Made by a program: the position numbers and the translations under genes
Source: Mytilus galloprovincialis
Lineage: Eukaryota > Mollusca > Bivalvia > Mytilida > Mytilidae
Reading direction: 5' to 3'
Length of the DNA: 64,000 bases
Assembly (NCBI RefSeq): GCF_965363235.1
Contig: NC_134843.1
Span: 95,265,795 to 95,329,794, forward strand
Notes under the pieces: generated by a model
What the model was told of the DNA's origin: nothing
Database searches by the model: none
What the model saw: only the letters and a program-made list of their open reading frames with translations
Part shown: piece by piece, positions 37,101 through 48,048 of the stretch
How the letters are laid out: each line of letters begins with the position of its first letter
Position numbering within the stretch: position 1 is the stretch's first letter

Positions 37101-38978
37101 TTCGAAATAGCAGTAAGCCTACTTAAGGTGTACATGTAGAGATCACTTTCTATTTCGTCCACTTTCCCCTCAATTTCCCATGTCACAGAAAGAACCTAGG
37201 ATCTCCTGTAGTTGGTGATCGCAATACTGGTACACTAGTATTGGGCACAATACTGGTATAAAAAATGTGTACCAGTATTGTATTCCAATATTGTACCAGT
37301 ATTGTGTTTTTTTTAAAATAAACAATACATATAAGTAGTTAATCTTTTATTAAAGGTGTCAAATATATATGCATAATGATATTAACATATGACATGACAA
37401 TTTGATAGGGAATAATTGTACATATGTGTTTAACTGATGATGCCATAGATGGTACACTGTGATTGTACATATGTAATCAAAGAAAGTTTTAAATCTGATG
37501 TTTTTTTCTAAAGGGAACCGTACTGTCTCAACAAACTCTTGACTTTTCTTCCAGTTCTTGCTTTCCAAGACTCAATAGTATATTTTAGCGAATTTTATAT
37601 TGACATTAATGCTGTTATAGCTTCTGTATCATCAGCAGTTCTGCAACCCCCACTTCCTATATTGATATTTAGGTATTCAGTCTGTGGACTTTCCCTTACA
37701 CTTATGAGATTTCCAGCTTGTTTAGATAGCACCTGTATGGCTCTCTTACTGTAGGAGTGCTTGTCTAGTATTATTATTTGAGTATTTGTACCAGTAGATA
37801 TATCTGCTACAAATTGTACAGTAACAAACCAGTATTGCTTTTTTTGTTGTAAAAGTTACAATACTAGTATACCAGTATTGCGATCACCAACTACAGGAGA
37901 TCCAGAACCTATTGTTCAATAATGTTGTTTAGGCAGATTGACCGTGGTTCAACCGATTATGAAAAAAAAATTGTGAGGTTGGCGTATTTCCAATGCCTGA
38001 ATGTAAAAAAAAGAAGTTGTTGTATGATTGCCAATGAGACAACTCTCCACAAGCATTGACGAGAGACCAAAATAACACAGAAATTAACAAAAATAGGTCA
38101 CTGTACAGCCTTCAACAATGGTTACTCTGGTACATATATGTCCTCAATCTTATGGCACATGTACCTGTTCTCCTTGGTGAGTTTTATATACTATGTGGAC
38201 CTTCCTCTGTGTAATTTCCTCCTGGTCATTTAATTTGGTTTCCTGTATCTGGAAAAACAAATAATCAAATTCATACATGTACATGTATATAAATTGTATC
38301 CCAGATTCATGTTCACACTCATTCATTTGACCAGATTCCTGTCCATGCTTGGTAGTTTAGCTCCCATTTAACATGTTTTATGAATTTGTGTTTTTTTGGT
38401 CATGAATAAAACTAAATCTTGTTTTAACCAGAAATTAAAAATAGAAAAAAGGAATAGAATAAAGTATTGTTCTTATGATTGACTTTGTCACATTCAAATT
38501 ACCCGGTTTACTGTTGAAGGAATACAGAATTTTGTTTTTATGCCCCACCTACGATAGTAGAGGGGCATTTTTTCTGGTCTGTGCGTCCGTTCGTTCGTCC
38601 GTCCGTCCATCTGTTCGTTCGTTCGTTCGTCCGCCTGTCCCGCTTCAGGTTAAAGTTTTTGGTCGAGGTAGTTTTTGATGAAGTTGAAGTCCAATCGACT
38701 TCAAACTTAGTATACATGTTCCCTGTGATATGATCTTTTAAATTTTAATGCCAAATTAGAGGGTTTACCCCAATTTCACGGTCCACTGAACATAGAAAAT
38801 GATAGTGCGAGTGGGGCATTCGTGTACTGGGGACACATTCTTGTTTTACTAATGATTTTTTGAAGGCGAGTCCAGGAGTCGTAAGTTTACTGAATTGTTT
38901 ATGACTTTTAATCAATCTTAGTTGTAAGTTTTTTGGTGAAATCGACTCAAGGGATATATTGATATGATCTGGAAGCAT
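23685..38978 (-). CDS. WDR88: WD40-repeat protein WDR88
   Basis: Exons in gene order (coordinates high to low): 38978-38850 (tentative), 38248-38165, 33092-32893, 32356-32293, 31865-31727, 31010-30884, 30336-30223, 29618-29548, 29220-29138, 28595-28527, 28141-28049, 23819-23685 (stop TGA). Every junction is GT-AG on the - strand with matching phases, giving 435 residues if the first exon is right, near the roughly 470 I recall for human WDR88. Seven WD repeats can be counted, ending in IKIWD, VAVWD, VKIWD, AKFYD, VNIWD, VCVWD and IRIWN, which is one complete beta-propeller. The last exon carries CSMC and CVFC 17 residues apart, a putative zinc-binding knuckle; together with a KAIGLKI-type linker this is the WDR88 signature. 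Molecular function is not established; WD propellers are protein-interaction scaffolds. A polyadenylation signal lies about 50 bases past the stop. The gene overlaps MARCHF6 on the opposite strand. Confidence 0.85.
24039..24850. mobile_element. Foldback/MITE element, ~812 bp
   Basis: Starts GATACTGTGGATTCATTTTT..CGTGGTATACCAATTTTCGTG and ends with its complement (CACGAAAATTGATACCCACG .. AATCCACAGTATC), giving arms of about 50 bp. In the last intron of WDR88. No transposase. Confidence 0.8.
25032..26212 (+). mobile_element. Hairpin-ended element, copy 1 (~1.2 kb)
   Basis: Left end is a hairpin (AAGTCTTTCCAC TTTTCT GTGGAAAGACTT, 25032-25061) and right end another (CAATTGTTC TCT GAACAATTG, 26183-26203). 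An ATT microsatellite (25077-25119) lies just inside the left end. The body has ACCGGAAGT- and GAGTTATCTCCC-type motifs but no coding frame. The second copy, in the opposite orientation, is 48271-49474. Confidence 0.85.
25077..25130 (+). repeat. ATT microsatellite and T-run
   Basis: About 14 ATT units followed by a T-run, inside copy 1 of the hairpin-ended element. Confidence 0.95.
26738..27743 (+). mobile_element. Repeat element with internal ~160-bp tandem units and GACG array
   Basis: Begins near the palindrome TGCGCTTTAGCGCA and ends at a hairpin (TACGTCCCGTC TAAAA GACGACGGGCGTA). Several complete and truncated units contain AAAATCCCCC, TTGAAAGGGAGCTTACATCA and GAGTTATTGTCC. A (GACG)n-type array (27652-27696) precedes the end. 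Confidence 0.7.
27744..33092 (-). other. WDR88 introns
   Basis: Apart from the listed exons and the dispersed repeats at about 30600-30790 and 31190-31395, the introns are plain A+T-rich DNA. Nothing else is supported. Confidence 0.6.
31190..31395 (-). repeat. Dispersed repeat in WDR88 intron
   Basis: The reverse complement has AGATGTGGTATGAATGCCAA, then GAGACAACTCTCCACAAGAG, the same family as 46770-47035 and 38000-38140. A second diverged copy lies at about 30600-30790. Confidence 0.7.
33548..34740. repeat. Inverted repeat pair flanking MARCHF6 exon 1
   Basis: 33548-33680 (ATACAACAATCACTTTTCCA .. TGACGTCAAAATTTTACGGG .. GACAAATAGCGATAAGGTGT) is matched in reverse by 34604-34740. Arms are about 130 bp, spaced by about 920 bp that contains the first coding exon at 34229. 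A third related copy, interrupted by a MITE, is at about 3395-3715. Confidence 0.85.
33605..33612. promoter_or_regulatory. TGACGTCA (CRE/ATF-type site) upstream of MARCHF6
   Basis: Full palindromic CREB/ATF consensus about 620 bases upstream of the MARCHF6 start, within an inverted-repeat arm. A second lies at 34675-34682, within intron 1. Binding is not shown. Confidence 0.3.
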
Positions 38979-41900
38979 TATTAAGGAGATAAGATTTTAT
39001 TGCTATATCATTACTTATTTCATTCCCCATATCAAATCACAGCAAGGAAACGACATTACCTTTAGATTATTTTTTTAATTTTTGTCATAGAATGACTGGT
39101 TTTCTTTGTACAATAATGGACCTGCAATTTCAACACAATTCCTGACAGAAGGAGATAACTCTGTCAGATTTCCCACATTATTACAGTATGCCTGTTGGTT
39201 TCTGGGATCACTTGTGTGCTTTATGGAATAGGAGTACATACATTGTAGATGTGTCAACATGTTTTTGTTGCCCCACCTAGGGTCATTATTTTTTTTGTGG
39301 TCTGTGAGTCTGTTGGTCTGTCTGTCCTGCTTCAGGTTAGAGTTTTTGCTCAAGGTAGTTTTTTTTTTATCATATCCAATCAACTAAAACTTAGTTCAAA
39401 TGCACTCTATGATATGATCTTTCTAATAATTTTAATGTCAAATTAGAGTGTTGACCCCAGTTTCACAGTTCACAGAAGATACAAAATAATAGTGCAATGT
39501 ACCACACCATTGAAAGCTAAATTAATTACAGGTAAATGCCTATAATTATTTTGTTAACTAATTTTTCACATCATAAAAATACTTTATTTTGTAGACATTT
39601 GTCGAGTGTGTCGATGTGAGAGTACACCAGACAAACCATTGTTCCATCCATGTGTCTGTACTGGTAGTATCAAGTTTGTGCACCAAGAGTGGTAGGTTTC
39701 CATCGAATTGTATTTTACTTTAAAATATTTAAGTCTTAAACTGTACATTAATTAGTAAATGTCATGGGTAAACATCATGTACAAAATGCAGGTCAAGCAA
39801 AAACCACAGGAATTTACAGGTTCAGTAAAGTGCGCATTTTTTGTAGGTTTGCAGGTAAAATAAAATATCCTTAAATATAAGTTTTCCTCAACCAAATGTT
39901 ATGAAACTTATACACAATGCTAATTACCACAAAACTTAGATCAAGCATGAACTTGGGTATGGTTTCTTTTATCCATCTTGTGTTATGTCCCTTTATAATG
40001 TTATATTCAAGTGGGGGAATCATCTGTGTCTGATGGAGTCATTCCTTACTTTTTTAAATCATCTGTAGTATATCAATGACAAAAAGTTCTGCTAAGAAGA
40101 TATGTGTGTTTCTTCTTGTTTTCCCAGGGTAATTTAGGTACAAATTTTCTAAATCAAATGGTTACAGGTTATGTGGTAAATGTTCTAATCTCTTACAATG
40201 TATCTGTGTTGATCTATCTGGTTAAAATGTACACATAATATATATTCATGTATCTTCCTTCTGTTACAGCTTGGTACAATGGTTGAAGTACAGTAGAAAG
40301 GAATATTGTGAATTATGTAAACATAGATATGCATTCACACCTAGTAAGTTTATTTTGATAATATTTTACATGTTGATTTATCTACTTATATCAGTATATT
40401 GGTTGAACATTTTAATTCCCCAAAACAAGAAGAAAAAGAGTTAATCCAATACATCTAATTATAAGGCATATGAAGAAATATGAACAATAACTCCTACATG
40501 TTATAATCAAAGTCATATGAAAACATTAGAACCAATAAACCGTTTATCAATAAAAATTACCTATTGATAATACAAAAAGTTTGAGACATTATGAAACAAG
40601 TGATGAATCCAAAATTATTCATTTAATATTCAAATGATTTGCAAAGAGTATTATATGCATGTATATATCTGATTTAAGTTCTAAATATTTTTGGTATTGC
40701 TGATGTAGAAAGAAATTTTTATTTGTATACCCTACACACACAACATTTTTTTTTGGGGGGATGGGGGTAATAAGGGAATTCCCTCTCTGTCTGTCTGTCC
40801 ATTCATTTGTCTTGTAAGTGCAACTGCTACTAAAGCAGTAAAGGGCTGGATTGATATTGATAAATCTTTGCACAGTCATAGATCACTACAAGAGGATGTG
40901 CAGTTCTTCATGTAAAAGTGATGTATTCAATCTTACTTTAATCTTGTTATATGTGGTCTTTTGAAATCTTACTTTACTTGATGGCAGGATGGATATCGGT
41001 AAAATTTACACAGGATGTCCATAATAGATTATAAGATTTATATTTTATACAACTAACAGTATTTCTGGGCTGGGTGTATCCTATTTGTGAGTTCACTTAC
41101 AGTTCTAGTTAACTTCGGTAGATCCTCATGTAAAAATAGATTAACGATGTGACTTGTAATTTCAGTTTATTCCCCTGATATGCCAAAGAGGTTACCGGTA
41201 AAGGACATATTTGGTGGATTATTGAAAAGCATAGGCAGAGCTGTCAGATACTGGTTACATTATACATTGGTAGCTTTTGCTTGGCTTGGAGTTGTACCAT
41301 TAACAGCATGTAAGTTTGATCAAATCGAATACTGCATAATCTTCCTTTCTAGTTAGTTTGAATTAATAAAATCCAAATATCATTTAATGCCCAGTCTAAA
41401 GACTTTTAATTTCTTGAAAAATTTCTTAATGTTGACACTTTTCTTTTTTTTTTTAATGGGGAGAATAAAAGAGAAAAGATACTAATACATACTAATGTAT
41501 GAATTTTTCATAAATCTTTATTTACCACTTCAAAATTCTATTCATATTTTTTTAATGTTACACATTCTGTAAATTTTGCAAACACATTTGCTTATTTATT
41601 GAGGACAAAAAGGACATTATGACAGTTTGAAACATCTATTAATGGAAAGCAAAGTATTATTTATGGCACACATGCAACTCAACAGTGTTAGAAATATCAA
41701 CATTAAAAAACTATGCAAGATGTTATATAGATTGCCTTTTCTGCTCTTATACACCAGAATGTCTTCATGTTTTTTCAGGTCGTATATACAGATGTTTGTT
41801 TACGGGATCTGTCAGCTCTTTGTTAACACTGCCATTAGATATGCTTTCAACGTAAGTAATAGATCTAGAAGTTCGATATAAATATGTTGCCCTAAATATG

Positions 41901-44900
41901 CATGATATATTAACTACAAAATGTGAAAGCAATCACCAATTGCAATTATTTCTTGGATAGAAAATTGTCGTCAGTGTTTCTTGGCTTCTATGAAAGGGAC
42001 TGATTTCATATTTGATCTGTGATTGGATTATGTTGAGTTGTAGAGTTGAATTATACGGTACAGGCTCTTCCTGAAAATTTTCAAATTTAAAATACTCATT
42101 GTACAGGGAATGTTTAAACTTTATCTATTAACAGTATTTCATTCAAGTCAAATTGAACATAGTTTTGGAAATTGTCTTCATCAGTTATGCTTCAGTGCAC
42201 ATGTTACCTCAAAAAATTTCATGCAGTGCCACAGGTCCAACCTGGTATTGTTCGTGTTGAAATCTGATAAATCATGATATACTGTTCATAATACTTTTAT
42301 TTTCAGGGAAAACATAGCATCAGATTGTTTCTATGGGTGTTTTGTTGTCACTTGTACATTATGTGCATTTATAAGTTTGGTATGGTTACGTGAACAGATC
42401 CTTCATGGTGGAGGACCAGAGTGGCTAGAACAAGATGACCAAGGACAGAATCCTCAAAGGGTATACTTTATCAATTAATGTGGTTTGCAAAGATTTACAA
42501 ATAAGTCAACATGACCGAAATGGTCAGTTGACCCCTTTAGGAGTTATTGCCCTTTATAGTCAATTTTTAACCATTTTTCGTAAATCTTAGTAATCTTTTA
42601 CAAAAATCTTCTCTGAAACTACTGGGCCAAATTAATCCAAACTTGGCCACAATCATCATTGAGGTAGCTAGTTTAAAAAATGTGTGGCGTGACCCTGCCA
42701 ACCAACCAAGATGGCCGCCATGGCTAAAAATAGAACAAAGGGGTAAAATGTAGATTTTGGTTTGTAACTCTAAAACCAAAGCATTTTGGAGCAAATCTGA
42801 CATTAAATTTTTAGAATATATTTTCCACTGTAATTACTGGGCCAAGTTCATTATAGATAGAGATAATTGTAGCAAGAAGAATGTCCAGTAATGTAAGATC
42901 TTCAAACACATCATGATCACCAAAACACAATTTTGTCATGAATTTATCTGTGTTCATTGTTTAATATGCACATAGACCAAGGTGAGCGACACAGGCTCTT
43001 CAGAGCCTTTAGTTATGGTTGGCAGTTAAAGCACCTTTTTATTTTAATTTTTATAATTGTATTTTGTAGAATTTCTTGGATGCAGGAATGGTCAATAACT
43101 TAGTTGGAGGTTTTGGAGGTGGAGCTCCTAGAGCAGCACCAGCCAATCAAAATGAAGATAACAACCAACAAGCACCTGCTGGAGAAGTCAATGAGGAAGA
43201 AGTAGAGGATGATGGGATTGAAGGTGGTAACAATGGAAACAATGCTGCTCAAGGTCAGATATTTGCATGATTCATATTGATTTGTTAACTTGATTCATAT
43301 TATTACCTTTACATTTGAACATTATTGTAATCTGTAAAATGAAAATTATGTTCTCTTGTATATTATATGGTTAAATATTGTATAAGAAAGGTTATAATAC
43401 AAAACTAAATTGAACGCCATCAATGTCAATGTTTCAGATGAAATAAACTGGAACCCAATAGAATGGGACAGAGCAGCAGAAGAATTAACTTGGGAAAGGG
43501 TAGGTAACAGTTATTGTCAACTTAGCAGTACTTATGGTTTTTATACGACCGCAAAAATTGAAAATTTTTTGGTCGTATATTGGTATCATTTTCAGATGTT
43601 TGTTGGCACAGCCAATCTTCAAAAGAGGGACAAAAGATACCAAAGGGACAGTCCAACTCATAAATCTAAAACAAACTGACAACGCCATGGCTAAAAATGA
43701 AAAAGACAAACAAACAACAGCACACATGACACAACATAGAAAACTAAAGAATAAACAACAGGAACCCCACTGACAGCTATACCTTCTTGTGTAGAAGGCA
43801 ATATCATGTTAAAATACAATCCAGCCTTGGAACTCATTGGGGTAGAATTTTAAGAATACCGCCTTGTCTGCTTTATAAAAAAAATGATGAATGTTTCAAG
43901 ATAATAAAAAAATCATTCCATTCAGTTTGTAATCCAAAATAGAGCAATAACATTTAAATATATTTATAAAAAAAGATTTGTACTGAATAGTGTGCTTTAA
44001 AACTATTTTTCATGTCATAGTCCAAATGAAACTGTGCTAATTATTTATTTATCACTTTAACAGTTCAGTATAATATAACAAATGTCCCTTTGTGCAGAAT
44101 GGCAGTTTATCATCTCTAACAAATTATAATATGGGCTACAGCTTGGTTTGATCCATATAGTTTTTGGCAGATTTCTGACCAGTCCATGAAGTGCCATATT
44201 GTCCTTATTGCCACACATCTTTTATTAAATATTACATTTGATATATTAATGATATGGCATTATAAAACTTTCATAAAATTTAGCTTTTTCTGCTTTCCTA
44301 TCAGAACAGTAAAATTCTTCAACTTTAAGGCTTGTTTGTTTAGATAGGTATAGGCTTGTTTGTTTAGATAGGTATAGGCTTGTTTGTTTAGATAGGTATA
44401 GGCTTGTTTGTTTAGATAGGTATAGGCTTGTTTGTTTAGATAGGTATAGGCTTGTTTGTTTAGATAGGTATAGGCTTTATTGTAATAATTTATTTTGTTT
44501 ATTGATTTTATTTGGAAGATTTCTTTTTTTTTTAGCTTCTTGGACTTGATGGATCATTGGTATTCTTAGTAAGTATATGTTAGATGTAAAGTTATGTTGA
44601 AAAATCAAGATGTTTAAAATTTAAATACATATATACCTCATGAAACCTCCAAGACTTTTACTATAAGTTTAATATAGAATTATCTACAAGAACAAACTGA
44701 AAGTCATGAAAAACTTAGTAATATGCATGTAAGAACTTTTTTATTATAGTAAAAGTGTATTTGTACACAAAAAAAGAGATCCTGTGCCCAGGTATTGCTT
44801 TGTATGCATCAACAATCTATCGTTTATTTATTAAACACAAACATAATCTAGTGAAGCCCTATCTGAAAAGTAAATTTTCTATTATTAAATTCAATATTAG

Positions 44901-47900
44901 AAAAATACATAATACTCAAAGTCAGGTTGATATCATAATATAGGGTTATTGCATCAATATTGGGGAATATTGTCCCGAGTAGAATTGTATATTGCATGAG
45001 CTTGCGAGTGCAATATATGTTCTACGAGGGACAATATTCAACAATATTCATGCAATAACCCTTTTATTGTATAGCAATATAATATTTGAAAAGTAAAAAC
45101 TGGTTTAAACTAAGATTTTGTCGTTAATGACGTCATGCATTTTGAAGATTTATTGCACTAGTGCAATATTAGAATTTATTGCACGCTAACTTTTCGTTAC
45201 TTTCTGTGGGAAATATTATATTGTTATGCAATAATAAATAATATTTATGTTCTTTTTCAGGAACATGTATTTTGGGTGGTTTCATTGAACACATTGTTTA
45301 TATTGGTATTTGGTAAGTCTTATATCATTGTTTATATTGGTATTCGGTAAGTCTTATATCATTGTTTATATTGGTATTTGGTAAGTCTTACATCATTGTT
45401 TATATTGGTATTTGGTAAGTCTTATATCATTGTTTATATTGGTATTTGGTAAGTCTTATATCATTGTTTATATTGGTATTCGGTAAGTCTTATATCATTG
45501 TTTATATTGGTATTCGGTAAGTCTTATATCATTGTTTAAATTGGTATTCGGTAAGTCTTATATCATTGTTTATATTGGTATTCGGTAAGTCTTATATATC
45601 ATTGTTAATATTGGCATTCAGTAAGTCTTATATCATTGTTTATATTGGTATTCGGTAAGTCTTATATCATTGTTTATATTGGTATTCGGTAAGTCTTATG
45701 TCATTGTTTATATTGGTATTCGGTAAGTCTTATATCATTGTTTATATTGGTATTCGGTAAGTCTTATATCATTGTTTATATTGGTATTTGGTAAGTCTTA
45801 TATTGTTTATATTGGTATTTGGTAAGTCTTATATTGTTTATATTGGTATTCGGTAAGTCTTATATATTCTTAAATATATATTTGTTATTCAGTTAAATGA
45901 CTTGATATCAGTCAATCATGAAAGTTTTGTATACTTATGATAATTATAGATTATCTTTGGTGCTGAAAAGTTGGAGGAGTTACTTGGCTTCATTGTCAAT
46001 GAAAGGGGACAGCTCTGAGATTTAGTATAAAGAGATCATAGATAATATGCATATTGCTATTTTCTGAGGGAACATCAATTACCTAACCTTATGACAACAT
46101 TGCGAATGTTTCTCTAATGGATTCAGAAAAATCAGTTTCAATCCTTTAGCTTGAGATTGAAAATAAGGACACAGAGAGAACAAAGAAAAACATAATAAAA
46201 AAACCCCAATAAGTATGTGGATAGTATCTATACTATTAAACGAGAAGACCTCATTTTTGGTGTCGCTTCTCTTCTTTCCAGAATAAATTAATCAACATGC
46301 CTCTGTATCCTATAGGTACAGTGCATAGTCGCATTTGTCATCCATTCATATGATTATTCAGATTGAGTTATTTTAGGAGAAAAACGAGAAAAAAGGCATC
46401 CGGATATTGTCCCGTCATTGTACGAAATTTTAAGTCAGATTAGACTTCCGGTTTGCGTTTTTCTGTATACTTTGAACATACATATACTACGAATAAAGTG
46501 TATTTTCAGAATTTTATCTGCTATCATTTTCAAGTTTACTATCCACGGCGGTCACAGAGTTTATTAAATAGAGAGGGTCTGTATAGTATATCAATGATCA
46601 CCATGGATCGATTAGTAAACTTAGAATTGAAAGTAAATACGCTTTATTTATATAGTAATGAATGTTCATAATATACAGATAAGCGCTAAAATTATTCATG
46701 TGAACTTTTGATACTTTTTCTGAAATTCTCCAGTCATTATATCTTTTACAAAATTCATTGATTACATAAAAAAAAGAAGATGTGGTATGATTGCCATGTT
46801 AAGACAACTCTCCACAAGAGACCAAAATGACACAACTATAGGTCACCGTACGGCCTTCAACAAAGAGCAAAGCCCATACCGCATACTCAGCTTCAAAAGG
46901 CCCGAAATGACAATGTAAAACAATGCAAACGAGAAAACTAGCGGCCTTATTTATGTACAAAAAATGAACGAAAAACAAATATGTAACACATAAACAAACG
47001 ACAACCACTGAATTACAGGCTCCTTACTTAAATACATGTTCATAACATACTAAATGTATGTTCATATTGAAATTGATAGAAAACCAAAAATTGGGAACTT
47101 TGGAAATAAAGGTGGAGGGTAAAAAACATTTTCCTGTCCCCAATAACCTATGACTTATGATACTTTTGCTGAAATTCTCCAGTCATTCTGTATTTTACAA
47201 AATTCTTCCAACAACACTTTACATACTTTAAACTACGCTCTGAATGCCCGCGATTTCGCGGGTGTGTTCTAGTAGTACTAATAGTAGTAACATACACATA
47301 TAATTAAACAATTCTAATGAATTAATTTTCTTTACTTCTACGTTAAGTTATTACTATCTTCTAATAATTTAATTTTGGATGTAACACGTCTTCTGATTGG
47401 CTGACGTTATTTTGTTATGAGCCCATAGACATAATTTAGTCATGTGACCGTGACGTCATCAACGTTTCTCATGGTTTTCTACGGTTTAAAATGGAATTTA
47501 GAATTAAACTGTAAGAAATGACTAATATTTTTTCTGTCTATTCGAAATAACATGAAAAATGTGGTGCACACTGTTAAATAACCCGCTACGCGCGTTATTC
47601 AGTGTGCACCAAATTTTTTATGTTATTTCTTCATAGACAGAAAAAATATTACAGTCATTCCTTAATTAGATGAAAAACATTACATATATATGCATATCAA
47701 AAGAATATTTTGTTTACAGCTGTTCATATTTAGTCACCTTAATGTATTTATAATTATTATAAAAACACCAATTAAAATATTTTTTAGTTGTTTGAAATAT
47801 GTTTTTATATTTTGATATATATATTTGATTGCAGCCTTTTGTCCTTTCCATATTGGACATTTTACGTTAGTTGGACTTCGTCTAGATGACATTGTAAGTT

Positions 47901-48017
47901 ATTTCTATTATAGTTTCAGAACATATATGCCTGCATTTATTTCTGTTCAATTTCTGAATGTAGAAGAGACCATATTATTTGATAATTGGAAAGTAACAGA
48001 TACCATGGCTCTTGGAC

Positions 48018-48048
<31 letters not shown>

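Noticed and set aside
36938-37186. - strand frame [15 protein letters not shown] as a WDR88 exon
   Set aside because: It has no clear acceptor or phase-matched donor to its neighbours and no WD or WDR88-like sequence.
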